A DNA stretch of 64,000 bases from Capitella teleta (GCA_000328365.1 KB297541.1:84330-148329); one strand, 5' to 3'; positions 25,884 through 46,055 are shown, counted from the first letter of the stretch. The notes: generated from the letters alone by a model not told the origin. Numbers and translations: made by a program.

Positions 25884-27382
25884 NNNNNNNNNNNNNNNNN
25901 NNNNNNNNNNNNNNNNNNNNNNNNNNNNNNNNNNNNNNNNNNNNNNNNNNNNNNNNNNNNNNNNNNNNNNNNNNNNNNNNNNNNNNNNNNNNNNNNNNNN
26001 NNACCGTCATCCTGGCACTTATTTCCAAGAATAGAGCTGGCCACTCGGACAGAGCAGGATTTGCGATCATCGCACGTGATCCGCACCGATGACGTCACGT
26101 CATCATTGCACTGGAAGCCGTCCTGCGAGGAGACTCCACAGAGATCTGGCAAACTTCCAAAAGTGGCAGAGAGAATCCTAATTGTATGATTGCGGCATTC
26201 GACCTTCAAAGAACTCCCTCTGCAGCTGATTATCTTTGACGAGTCGTTACCTGAGGGAAGATTTATCGAATGATTCTAAGATCACGTGGTCAAACAATTG
26301 GCAGGTTAATACTTGAAGCTAGCGTGTAGTTGACACTGGCTTCGATGGCGGGTCTCAACCACATCTCTTTCCTGTCATTTGTGTCGAAAGTGTGAGGCAT
26401 GCCGACGTGGAAGTTTTCCGCATAATAACCGGCCAATAAGGCATGATAGGTGTTATTTGAGCTAAGAATGGCGACTGCGCCGGGGTCATTGTACTTGTAA
26501 ACGTCATTGCTGTAGAAGAAGCCAATGAAATCGCCAGTGCTGACCTCGATCTGGTCATCGGGAGCCACGCTGACGGTCAGCAGTCCAAGCCCACCGGGGG
26601 TCAAGGGGTTCTTGCCGATCAAACGAAAGTAGCCGCGCGGATATTCTTCTTGGCGCCAAACCGAGGCAAATACCACAGGGTTCCTCCGCGCACGAAAGTA
26701 GGTCCAAGAATGGATTCGTCCTCTGCAGGGGAAGGTAGCGTTAAGGAGAAGGTGGGTCATGGTGGATGAGGTCAAGGTCACATTGTGCGCGTTGAAGTTG
26801 AATTCTGAGGACCCAACCGACGCTGGGCAGTCTGAAAAATATAAAGATCTCTTTTATACCTAAGTTACACTGATTAAAAAAACGCTGGTTTGTTTTTTGT
26901 TTGTTTTTTTATTTTTTTATTTTATTTTTATTTTTAGGATTTTTTTTTCCGGTTTGAATATAATTCTAACTACAGCGCAGTCATAATCGCTATTCAAAGC
27001 TAGGTATACACAATACACAACATATAATTAGATTGATCAGGCATACAACGCGAAAATTGAATGCAGAGAAATATTTTCTATTGATTCAACGTGATATAAT
27101 TATTGATTATTTTGTATAATACTGTACACGTATTTGTTTACGTATTTTGCTATTAACAATATATTGGAGTTTAAGGACAAAGCAAAAAAAAAAAAAAAAA
27201 AAAAAAACCGTCTTTGACCAATACGAACATTCAATGCGATGCAATCAAAACAAAATGAGATATGTCTTATTTTGATTATAAAACAGTCCGAGGGGTCACT
27301 CACCGAGTAGTTCAGCCAACAGGACACACTTGACCCTGAGTACAAGGAGGGCGGTCAACCCGACCGTCCACCGACCGAGCAT
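22431..27382 (-). CDS. SUEL-lectin transmembrane receptor B with an N-terminal beta-sandwich-like module
   Basis: Visible exons: 27382-27304 (signal peptide MLGRWTVGLTALLVLRVKC, phase 1 donor GTGAGT), 26831-26313, 26250 down to the gap at 26003, 25185-25029, 24270-24232, 24173-24039, 23098-23023, 22968-22431. Exon 2 (519 nt) encodes a module of about 170 residues that I cannot name: WTYFRAR, VVFASVWR, RGYFRLIGKN, DDQIEVSTGDFIGFFYS, WLRPAI. It reads as alternating beta strands. Exon 3 is a SUEL domain (SCRGSSLKVEC, FGSLPDLC, CDDRKSCSVRV, ILGNKCQDDG); its last strand falls in the assembly gap. Three short exons give a Ser/Thr/Pro stalk. The membrane helix is IGGVLAGAIIVAVSIAAFLV, then KRK. The 180-residue tail is Pro/Ser rich with QQQQ, HYER-x7-TPP, PPIPS and a final IYETL. 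It differs from A and C in having no visible CUB or CCP module. The stalk exon at 25185 joins gap sequence, so its incoming phase is unchecked. Confidence 0.75.
25799..25882 (+). repeat. (TA)n microsatellite beside the assembly gap
   Basis: More than 80 bp of pure AT dinucleotide running straight into the run of N. The gap was probably caused by failure to sequence or assemble through this repeat. Confidence 0.97.
25884..26002. other. Assembly gap (119 N)
   Basis: Unknown bases. The right edge cuts the SUEL exon of receptor B after the residues CQDDG, so the end of that domain, and possibly more exons, are hidden here. The true size need not be 119 bp. Confidence 1.
27184..27207 (+). repeat. 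Poly-A tract
   Basis: Twenty-four A in the first intron of receptor B. T-rich tracts at about 26890-26950 lie in the same intron. Confidence 0.9.
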
Positions 27383-28526
27383 CCTGCCTAATCCAACACG
27401 AGCGAAGAACCTTCCGTGACACGGAATGCTCGCATTTCGATGCTTTTGGCAAAGGACAAAATAGCTGGCATGTCACGGAATTGTATACAGAGAAGCCCTG
27501 GCGACCATACAACAGGCGACACGTGCTATTTGCTGTGGCAATTGTGGTCGGTGCAAAAATGGCCTCATACTAGAAACAGATGCCGCGGGAGGAGGATGAG
27601 GAGTAGGAGGTGTACCCGGGGGGACAAACCCACAGTGGGTCTTTGCTGCTGCGAAATTAATATTTGATTGACTTCTGTGGGTGGTCATTCTCTATGAAAT
27701 AGGTTTCACTGATAGCGATCTCTGAGTATATTTTGCTTGTGCAAGAAACGAATTGGTCGCATGATCGATTCAGCCATTAAAAGTTTCACTGTAAAATATG
27801 CTAACAATAAACCACAGACTTGACTGTCATCTTGTAATGAGAGTGATGCCGGAGGGAAGAAACAAAATGTTGACAAAGCGTCCAAATACTTTGGTCTTAC
27901 ACGCATCGCTTAATTGCTCCGTGTTTCATGGTTGAGGTTTTTGGCAACTGTCGTCAATACTCAAGGATTATGCATGCAGTACGGCATAGACTGCATAGTT
28001 CACCTGCAGGCATCATCAATGACTCCTAAGGACAGGATCACCCAATATTGCCAGTGTGTATGAACTAGATGAACACATCGAATATGTGCTTGTTATCATC
28101 CATGGATGCATTTTGGTTCGGGTTCTTGTTTGGGGCCAAAATCCGTCTTTGCCCTGGGTCATGGCTCAGTATCTCAGCACTCATTTGTTGCGTTGGTCAA
28201 TTGACTCAATTTTGGTCATTGACCCAATTTTCAATCAAATCTCTGGCACCAAAGAACACATTGAAAATAAGTCTGACAAATCAATCGATGCTCGATATGC
28301 TTGATTCCGAGTAAAGCCATCGATCCCTTATTGCAGAATGCCAATATAATCCAAGATAACCTAAAATGGTCGGATCACTGATCTGAATTCCTTACGGGTC
28401 ACGCGTTGCTTGAGAACAGCAGCTGCGAGAATGGCCACGAAAAGTTGATTGGTTTTGTCTGTGAGAAAATTGAATGTGATCTCGGAATATTGGTGTTTAT
28501 ATTTTGTGAAATACTGAACTGCGAGG
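27383..28526. other. Divergent intergenic region, candidate shared promoter
   Basis: Receptor B runs leftward from 27382 and the unknown gene runs rightward from 28527, so these 1.1 kb should contain both promoters. No clear TATA box or other element was identified. Confidence 0.45.
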
Positions 28527-30664
28527 ATGTCAATGGACCACATCAAAACAGTGTACCGTCCTCCCAAGCGGAACGGACCAAAAAGGTAACGATGTCTGCC
28601 TTGAATTTGGGTGAATATAGATGTGTTTTGTAGAACCACCTACGGCCTGATGACGGAGTGGGCGGACGGCCTGTCCCCAGTGACCGCCATTCCCGCTCGT
28701 CGGTTGTTGATGCCTGAGATGCCATTTTCTCTTGGGAGTAAACCAGTCTCGTCTTTCTACAACGGACAGCCACAACAAATGGTTGGTGAAGACATAAAGC
28801 ACCAAAATCAGCGACGGAAAGGGCTGCTTTGGTGCCCAGTAAGTCGCTCGCCAAGAGTGCAAAGAAGGCTAGATATGTCCCGGTTAAGCAACGTACCGGA
28901 CTGAGGCCCTGGCTAAGTTGGACACGGATGTTTGGATCAGTGGCTCAGCCTAGTCTCGCGAGCTGCGTTTGGGGAACGAAGCAATTCTTTAGCAATGGAG
29001 TGGATATGAGCACGGCAGGAGTTGCGACAGTGTGCACACATTGTTGTGTTAAAAAGCAGTCTAATTATCGCTGTTAATACTAATGATGTTCCACTGAGCA
29101 TAATTTGCATAATCATGTGTCTAATTAAAGAATAAGTCGCTCGGAAGTCGGAACAAAACTATAGGAAATCGTTGTCGCAAGGAGCTGAACTTTTAGCTGC
29201 GATAATTCATTCCATTGAAACGCATAACCCATAATAATTACATAATCTTCTGTCACTCGCCAATTATTCACGAAATTTAATTTTCCCCAAAAGTAGGATA
29301 AATAATAAAGAGTTTTTTTTCTGACATTTAACATCTTGGTTTTCGTCTGTCGGTGTGCATACTTTTCCGGTGCAATAAAACCTCTGTTAATCAGTGTTTG
29401 CCCGATTTCCATGCTCTATGACAATGCATTCCCACTGAGACCTGCGCATATGTATCATATAATTGCTAAGCAGCTGTTATGCTGAGACGACATTGAAGCA
29501 TGGTGTGTCTGTTCATTTCAGCCGACTCACCTGCAGTACAACATATCAGGTGGCTACGACGACGCACACAAGGCGTTCATGAAGCAGAGCCAACCGGATG
29601 GACTGGGATTCGAGACAAAACACTACGGCATAGAACCCCCGAGGTTTGTGTTTAGTCAGCTTACAGCTATGTTGGATTGACAGGAGGCACAGTTGCACTG
29701 GTCTAAGGCATTGCTAAGAATCATTATGGAGTCACATTTGACCTAAATTGGATATTGTATTGTAATAATAGGATACTAATATCCTCAGCTCGGAAGCAGC
29801 ACATTTCATTATTTTGCGAAACAGAGGTATTTTATATACCTAAAGAGTGTATTAATTTACTGAAGCCCACTTTCAGTCGTATATTGATGCGATATAATAC
29901 ACTTATTGTTAGATTGTTTCCTTTCCTCATTCTTCGGGTCTCATCTCCTTGACGACAATGCCCTCGTCAGTCACTAGTCTATGGATGCAGGCCTTATGCT
30001 CTGATTAAGCAGCTGATGTCCATTGCTGATTAAGAAAGACAATTCCCAATTAATTTAGAAAATTTGTGATGAAACTAGATTAGTGGAAAACCGAATGTGC
30101 GTCAAACCCAGCATGGTGCGGCATTACTGATCAATTTAATCCATGCGATATATTTATTATTTATATACAATGTACCTTTGTTTGTGGTTATTATTCACAG
30201 GTTGCGCAACGGTAGACAGGGAGGCAGCTGGCGACATATTAAAAACGTTCTGCAGGCAGCGGGATCCAGAACGGTGTTCGTTGATGGTGCGTGACTCAAC
30301 AATTGAAAGTGGGTCACACAATTTTGTTGTAGGTACACAGAGAATAGAGGACAACAACCTCAGGAGCAAAAGATCCACTCCCCCCGCGATCCAAGGGGGC
30401 ATTTCGGTCGGACTCCGACAGAGAACACCACAGAAGAAGAAGAAAATGCACTCGGGTAGTGAGTACAAATTGCCTTTTCTTTGAGCTCAACACCCGATTG
30501 CTAGGAGCATGTGATTCAATGGCTTCACCATTGTCCACCTTGCATATACACGTATACACATGTAAGAAGGACTCTCTTACCTATAGATACCATTTACAGC
30601 AGGCTCGTTCTTTCTGGAGGCTCACCAAGGAACAGAGAAGGGCAACTGGACTCTGATGCGATGA
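28527..30664 (+). CDS. Unrecognised small basic protein, six exons
   Basis: Exons 28527-28585, 28634-28838, 29522-29643, 30201-30286, 30333-30458 and 30600-30664 join in frame to 220 residues. An in-frame TGA lies just upstream of the ATG. Donors include GTAACG, GTAAGT and GTGAGT; introns are 48, 683, 557, 46 and 141 bp. The product starts MSMDHIKTVYRPPKRNGPKR and has no signal peptide, no membrane helix and no domain I recognise. It is rich in Arg, Lys, Pro, Tyr and Gly (ISGGYDDAHKAFMKQSQPDG, HYGIEPPRLRNG, GSWRHIKNVLQAAG, then KKKK). Small basic proteins of this look often bind microtubules or ciliary axonemes; that is a guess only. Exons 1-3 are the firmest because the competing frames of exon 2 hit stops. 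In exons 4-6 other frames are also open and some would join, so the C-terminus is less certain. Confidence 0.6.
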
Positions 30665-30848
30665 TTCGATGTCTCTAATGCAACCTTGTGACTATGAAGA
30701 ATTTGTGATATGACGAACTCAACAACAATATAGTGTTCCAGGATTCAATTTCGGATTACAATGTACATGTACATTTTTTGCAACTGTTGCGAGCTCAAAA
30801 GAATGCTGATATACGAGAAGAAGTATTCTTTTTAATCAACTTGTGCCA

Positions 30849-30854
30849 AATAAA
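30849..30854 (+). terminator. Polyadenylation signal of the unknown plus-strand gene
   Basis: AATAAA on the plus strand, 185 bp past the proposed stop codon at 30664. It supports the direction and 3' end of the gene model. Confidence 0.5.
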
Positions 30855-31246
30855 CTCGTTGATTTCAAATTTGATCGGTTGCAATGTATTGAAACACCGA
30901 CGGTAATTCATACCAAGCGGTGTATGATCATAACGTACCAGTGCGTTATGGCTACATAGCGCAATGGGTACGTTAATCCCTAAATCTTCCCTGCCACGGA
31001 AACCGTTTGGTGTTTGGTTGAGATGGGTCAGCTGTTCTGATCGTTCGCATAAACAATACACAGGAGTTAGCAACGGACAAAGCGCAAACTGTTGGTTTAG
31101 CCTTTGTCTAAGGAAAGCTCCGGAAACTTGACCTCGGAAGGTTTCACATGACCTCGGAGGGTGTGTATTTCAGTATTTTGTGATCGGCGTTAATCAGAAA
31201 CAGATTCAAGGCATCGTGATTGAACGTACAAATCCATAAAGCACAA

Positions 31247-31252
31247 TTTATT
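31247..31252 (-). terminator. Polyadenylation signal of SUEL receptor C
   Basis: TTTATT on the plus strand reads AATAAA on the minus strand, 167 bp past the stop of receptor C. Confidence 0.5.
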
Positions 31253-31418
31253 CAACGAAAACAATTATCTGCAATAAAAAAAAAAAAACAACATTTTTTT
31301 TCTCATCGTCAACGAAGTCTTTGTATGAGGAGATAAATCGTCCAAGGACACGAAATAGCACCGTTGTGACGATGAATTACCAAGACACATTATGATCGTT
31401 AATTAATATCAAGAATTA

Positions 31419-40409
<8,991 letters not shown>

Positions 40410-43400
40410 TATAAGGATCAATATGAAGCCTCAATCACAACGCAAGATATCCAATCGCAGTGTTTCAGACGGACAGCATTTTATCCCCGTGTGGTGGGTG
40501 CATGCCTTTGAGGCTGCCTTCTGTGTTGGCAATCTTGTTAGACTTGTATCCCAATTGGCCATGCGGGTTTGCTCACAGCGCCATCATGCGGGAGTATCTG
40601 AAAATGCAGCCGGATAGATCGGTATAATAATCAACACTGAGCAAAACGCAAGCTGGCGACTGACAGTGCTGGCGACTCTCAGCGCATTAGAAAAATGTAT
40701 CGATCAGAGAACGCTCATTATTTGAAAATCGAAAACAGACAACAGCTTGTGTGACGAAAACACAAAATCTATGACGTCATTATGTGCTTATAAAATCCCC
40801 GTGAGTCAACTCAGAATATTAGACAATTGTTTATTAAAGCAATATCATATCATTAGCTAATTTATTTCAAACCGAGTTTTGAATATCAGGACTCAAATAC
40901 AATTGGAGCGTTAACTGCTGCTCGCTTATTGAGTACAAAACGGAATTTATTGAAACTGAAGCAATTAAAATGTCTTTACGCTTCATTGTGCTGCGCTGCG
41001 TGTTGTTTTAACTCGGAGCTCAGTTTCATTCGGATGATATCACAGCTGCTTGCGAGTCCATGACCTAGCGACCTTCTTTGTTTTGGGACGGTTGCAGAGT
41101 GGCTTCACTCACCATGTAAATATATACAATAAATATAAAGTAAATGAATCAGATTGTCGCCGAACAAAGCGGCAATTCGGGAAGCTCACCTGTGCGAGGG
41201 AGAGCGCGGGGTGCCAATAAAGCTAATCAATTGCCATTTCCCCAATGCTTCCCGAAGGGTGTTAGGCCGTAGCTGTCGGCTGAATGATAATAAAACCTCG
41301 ACACAATGCCCTCATCGATCCAATTCGCAAGGTAGAGAACCGTAAATGCAATCAACGGGTAGGTGCGAATCGCTCGTCAAATGTCATTTTCCGTGCGCTG
41401 ATTTTGCACGTGCAGAATATCACACTGCGATGTCGACAATCGTGATATATCAGAAATAATAGACTCTAATATCACATTGCATTTCGAGCGAATGAAGGTA
41501 ATTAAGGCTTTGATTGACAGTTCGTGACACTATCTGGCCGCTTCCAACCTGAGCGGGTTTATAATTTAACGAAATGGACGCATCCGAACGTAATCTGTAT
41601 GCATGTGAAATCGACACATGCGAGAATCATTGGCCCGATTTCTACTCAAACTAAACAATTACTGTGTGTTACAACTTTTGAAACATGTAGCAATTTTGAT
41701 GTTCGATGTTCAATGTACCCTTTAAATAAAAAAGAATGTCACAAATAAACAGATCGCTCACCTCAAGGCAATATCCAAGAGTTTCGCCTGCAGCCTACGC
41801 TCTGGCGCGAGGACAAGGTCTGTACCTGTCTGTGGGAGAGTTCCGACCGAAGTCCGATTTCGCTGCCACCGATTGGCCTCCCCCCTTCCAACCACCGCCT
41901 ATTGGATACGCGCAGCAAAAAGGCGTACTTGACCCAATTAGAGAGTGCTTCGGCAGCACAAGTGGAGCGCAGCCATGCTTGAAGGTAAGGACCATTCAAG
42001 CCATCTCTCTGACCAGCGGCTGGCGCCCAAAAAGCCGGAATTAGGGTCGATATGCACCACTACCGATCATGAATATTTTGCCGCAAGCAATGTGCCACCT
42101 AAGCAGCTTGAGTCCCGCACGGAAAGCATGCATCCGTCTGCAGGCCCAAAAATGTCTTAATTTCGCAGAATGCACAAGTGTTGCGCGTTGTTTCGTGAGA
42201 TCGCATGATTTATCATAGTTGAGTCAACATGGAACGATGACCTCGTCAAGATATCAACTCTTCCATGCAGCATTTTTCAGCAAGTATTGACGTCTGCTCG
42301 TCGCGATTGACCTTTCGAACGGACGTTGTGCATGCAATATGTCTGTTAACTGTCTGCATTTCAGCTGCTTGAAGCATTTCAGCAAATAAACGTTCGGATC
42401 GAGAACAATGCGAGTTATTAGAAGTGAGCTAACAGGCGCATCAGCCGGGGAGGCAATGTTTATTGTTGGCTTCATTCAGCATGTCTGCAAGGCAAGTTCT
42501 GCTGCTACTGTGCGTGGCACCGATGGAGATGTATCCGCGTGTAATTGTGGAGGGTACTAGCAGCAATCCACATCGTTACAATCGCATAAACACGACAGTC
42601 CACGGCCTGCTCAGCATCACAATGCTGTGTATGCGCCGACCGCTAATTTGAGGGCCCTGAGGGAGAAGCTTCTCTCAGCCTCCTCACACAAGGGCGGCGG
42701 TCTACCTTCCGGGCTCTTTGAAGTTTAGAGTCGCTTCTAAACAACAGCCCAAAGAGCGAACGAAGCGTGAAAATTAGGGGTAAATCATCGGATCGATGAG
42801 TGGCCAATAGGATCAATGTGCACGGGAATGCTCTGATCCTGTGATCAGAGCACTTTACGGTGTCACTTGGAAGGTGACCAATAAAATGTCTCTAAACCAT
42901 ACAGCCCTGCTAACCTCAGCGTTTCAACTCGCGGACACCCGATCGCAAATTAGCACCCACTTTCGCTGATCGATTCTAGTCTTTGTTGGTTCTTTGCTGG
43001 CGTCGTCGTCGCCTGATCATCGCCTGACAACTGTTCAATCGAACTGCTCATTTATATGGATACAGGCGCCTGGTTGTTTGCCACAGAAGTCAATTCGGTG
43101 CCAGGGTGTGCTCTTTTCTGCGGTGTTTAGACTCGCACTTCTGCGTATTGGAAAAGCGCTTTTTTCAGCTCTTGAAACAATTGCTTTGGTCGACAATCAG
43201 TACACGATTTCCGACGTGCATCAATCGTCTAGTTGTGCTGTGACTGCTGTTGTTGTGCGAGGGAGGCTTAGCAATGTCATGACATGAGTATGAGTCATGA
43301 CATTGCCAAGCCTCCCTCAGTCTGCTTAGAACTTCAGAGGTTTAAATTCGAAACAATGATATAAGTATTGCTCACCCAAAAATGAAACGTTATAATTATA

Positions 43401-43871
43401 ATACACGAATGTAGGGACACTGACTCGTACTAATTCTATCATTGAAATTACCCAAAGATTGCTGAGAAAAACTTTTAGTTTACATTACTTTACATGTGTC
43501 ATGTACATCGCAATAACGCACATATAAATAACACAGAGAATGTTGGGATTGGGGATGCGATAAACTTGTCAATTTCAATACATTAATGATTTAATCAAAG
43601 CAGAAGTTTGCACAACACAATCAGTCCTTCTCATTCGGGAAAGTTAAAAAAAAAATCTCTTTCTCCTTTATCATTTTCCCAGTACAGCAGTGGGGTTAAT
43701 GATAACGCAAAGTGAGCGTTAAAGAATATACACTGAAGGACTTTGACTTGTGAACCAGAATGCTGCATGACCCAGATACAAGATCTTCAACTATAAGCAC
43801 ATTCCTTGGTTGCGCATATTCAGAAATTCAAAGCACATCAATGATAGTCGAATCGGACTCGATCGTACAGC
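40410..43871. other. Divergent intergenic region between receptor C and the Toll-like receptor
   Basis: Both flanking genes point outward, so both promoters should be here. A GC-richer block at about 41790-41985 carries two inverted CCAAT boxes (ATTGG near 41871 and 41894) and ends in ATGCTTGAAG followed by a strong GTAAGG donor, which resembles a promoter with a short first exon on the plus strand. Several short frames between 42000 and 43300 show no domain. A strong hairpin at 43259-43318 is listed separately. Confidence 0.45.
43259..43318. other. Strong hairpin with 25-bp arms
   Basis: Left arm 43259-43283 (GAGGGAGGCTTAGCAATGTC...) pairs with right arm 43294-43318 at 24 of 25 positions, around a 10-base loop. 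The size resembles a small-RNA precursor or the remnant of a foldback element. It lies 554 bp upstream of the Toll-like receptor start codon. Confidence 0.8.
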
Positions 43872-46055
43872 ATGGATGTACAATTATCTTTCTTTTACCT
43901 TGTGTTGTGCGTGGCCAGCAACATAACTCCAGCCATCGCCAATGATAACGGTCCGATTTGGTGTCCAGTCAACTGCACCTGCGATGAGAAAGACTTCTCG
44001 GTTGATTGCAGTCGCGGAATGTTCGAAACTGTACCACCCGATATACCAAACTTCACCAGGAAACTGGATTTATCAGATAACTCTATTACTACTGTAGCCA
44101 ATGACACGTTTAGAGAATTGACGCACCTGACAAAACTGAATCTGTTCGCTAACTTGATCTCAACACTGGAAGAAGATGCACTCAAAGGGATGAAACAACT
44201 CAGGCGCTTGACCCTTGGGGCCAATCCGTTATCCGTTGATAACCTGGAAAAGTCCGTGTTTGGAATCCTGAAACAGTATTTGTCGTCTGTGTCATACATA
44301 AGCATCGGTGACATGCACGCTGATTTCATTCTGCGGTCACACTCTTTACAGTCTCTCCAAGGGAATGGTTCGCTAAGGAAGTTCAATTTCACTAGGAGTC
44401 CAGGCATGTGTGGAGCACCCGATGGCCTATTTTCCGGCTTAATATTACAGCACTTGGATCTAAAAAACTGTGATTGCGAGGAAATTAATCCGAAAGCGTT
44501 TACTAACCTCACTCTGACCGAGTTGGACTTGGGAAATAATCGTTTGTCGCATTTCCCTCCGTTTTCCAGCCACGAGGAGACATTGTCATTCAGGCAAGCG
44601 CTGTCTTGGATGTACCTTGCAGCAAATACGATTATGTACCTGAAGCAGTCTCATTTTGAGGGGTTTGAATCTTTAGAATTATTAGATTTAGGGAGGAACG
44701 CCATTTCCGAAATCGACCCCCATTGCTTTATGCCTTTGAAAAGTCTGGCAAAATTGGACCTGTCAAGTAACCGGATATACTCTATCGATGATACATTGTT
44801 CGAACCCATGACCCTGCGTGTACTGAGCTTGGCTGGCAATCGTATTCAATTCCAGAATCCTAACTCTGAAATCTTTCGAAATGCAGTGGGCCTAACAAAA
44901 TTGCTATTGGCTGATTGCGAATTTGAGGAATCAACATCGCCATTTTTAATTTTCCAAAATATATCTTCGCTGGAGGTTCTTGTCCTTGATCAATGTGATG
45001 GATTCTCTTTTGGAAAAGACACTTTCCGTGGATTAGGGAATCTGAGCGAACTTAATTTGAACCAAATGCTCATAAATCACATAAATTTTCTCGATGGATT
45101 GACCTCACTGAGGTCACTATCTCTGAGAGAAAATGCTATTAGTGTAATAGACGCTTCTGCATTTCCCGGACGTATCCTGAAAAACATAATCTACATGGAT
45201 TTGGCAGAAAACCCCTTTGAGTGTTCTTGTGATCTATTTTGGTTTGTGGATTGGGCTAATGGTGACAACGGTAATAAACTAATTGGATATGGATCAGGGT
45301 CATGGGGAAGAGATTATGTATGCAGTAGCCCCATCAGCAAAATGGGAACTCGTCTGGAAGACCTTCACTTCACCCCTGAAGAATGTCTACCCACCCCCCT
45401 TAGCGTTTATGTGTGGTCAAATCTGGGTGTTTGTCTGTTTCAGTTTTTTGCCAGCCTTGTTGCGTCTCTTTGGTATCGTTTTCGCTGGCAAATACGCCTA
45501 CGCTACTTCCACCTGTGCGTGTGGTGGAGACCGACGCCACCCAGAAGGATACAGAGTGACTTCAAGTTTGATTTGTTCGTCTGTCACAACTCCAACGACA
45601 CCGACTGGGTGAAAAAAGTCCTTCTTCCTGAGCTTGAAGTTCACACTCAGCCTCCCTTCAAGGTGTGCATTTATGGTCGCAACTGGCTGATAGGGAGGGA
45701 TATCGACAAATGTATCGTCGAGAGTCTGGACCTGAGCAGAAAGACTCTGTTGTTGGTGACCAATGCGTTTGCTGTGAGCCAGTGGTGTCAGTTCGAGATG
45801 ACCATGGCCCAGCACAGGCTCATCGAGAAAGACAACGACAACTTATTGTTGGCCCTCATGGAGGATATTGAACCCGTAAACCTGAACCCAAGGCTGCAGT
45901 TGATGATGAAGAGAAAGGTGTACCTCAGATGGACGGAGGAGGAGGATGGACAACGTCTATTCTTTGAAAGCCTCAAGCGGGTGTTGATGTCGGAGAGTAG
46001 CAGTCTTGTTGAGACGATGCCGTCCCGCGAAGAACTGCGTTCTGTTTTCTCGTAG
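43872..46055 (+). CDS. Toll-like receptor, coding region in one exon
   Basis: 727 residues. A signal peptide (SFFYLVLCVASN) is followed by a Cys-containing LRR N-cap (CPVNCTC...VDC), many leucine-rich repeats from about residue 60 to 445 (LDLSDNSI, LNLFANLI, LDLGRNAI, LDLSSNRI, LSLAGNRI), an LRR C-cap (NPFECSCDLFWFVDW...C...C), a membrane helix (VCLFQFFASLVASLWY, about 515-535) and a TIR domain from about 565. TIR box 1 is FDLFVCHN. The BB loop reads GRNWLIGRDI, with Ile where most Toll-like receptors have the Pro of RDxxPG. Box 3 is LFFESL where FW is usual. The single cysteine cluster below the repeats is the vertebrate-like (P-type) arrangement. The role, by family, is pattern recognition signalling through TIR adaptors. 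The start was chosen as the ATG directly before the signal peptide. It is convergent with the laminin gene. Confidence 0.96.
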   Translation: MDVQLSFFYLVLCVASNITPAIANDNGPIWCPVNCTCDEKDFSVDCSRGMFETVPPDIPNFTRKLDLSDNSITTVANDTFRELTHLTKLNLFANLISTLEEDALKGMKQLRRLTLGANPLSVDNLEKSVFGILKQYLSSVSYISIGDMHADFILRSHSLQSLQGNGSLRKFNFTRSPGMCGAPDGLFSGLILQHLDLKNCDCEEINPKAFTNLTLTELDLGNNRLSHFPPFSSHEETLSFRQALSWMYLAANTIMYLKQSHFEGFESLELLDLGRNAISEIDPHCFMPLKSLAKLDLSSNRIYSIDDTLFEPMTLRVLSLAGNRIQFQNPNSEIFRNAVGLTKLLLADCEFEESTSPFLIFQNISSLEVLVLDQCDGFSFGKDTFRGLGNLSELNLNQMLINHINFLDGLTSLRSLSLRENAISVIDASAFPGRILKNIIYMDLAENPFECSCDLFWFVDWANGDNGNKLIGYGSGSWGRDYVCSSPISKMGTRLEDLHFTPEECLPTPLSVYVWSNLGVCLFQFFASLVASLWYRFRWQIRLRYFHLCVWWRPTPPRRIQSDFKFDLFVCHNSNDTDWVKKVLLPELEVHTQPPFKVCIYGRNWLIGRDIDKCIVESLDLSRKTLLLVTNAFAVSQWCQFEMTMAQHRLIEKDNDNLLLALMEDIEPVNLNPRLQLMMKRKVYLRWTEEEDGQRLFFESLKRVLMSESSSLVETMPSREELRSVFS

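Larger units (their letters stand above)
30665..31418. other. Tail-to-tail interval between the unknown gene and receptor C
   Basis: Contains the putative poly-A signals of both flanking genes, one exact CGTTATGAT motif (minus strand, 30927-30935) and A/T tracts near 31275. No gene seen. Confidence 0.55.

Noticed and set aside
25735-26070. Open frames encoding YI repeats around the gap
   Set aside because: Translations of the TA microsatellite and unknown bases. Only the SUEL part to the right of the gap is real.
28543-28860. Minus-strand open frame with a hydrophobic start opposite the unknown plus-strand gene
   Set aside because: The plus-strand exons have consistent phases, strong donors and an in-frame start; the minus frame lacks an ATG at its start and has no partners.
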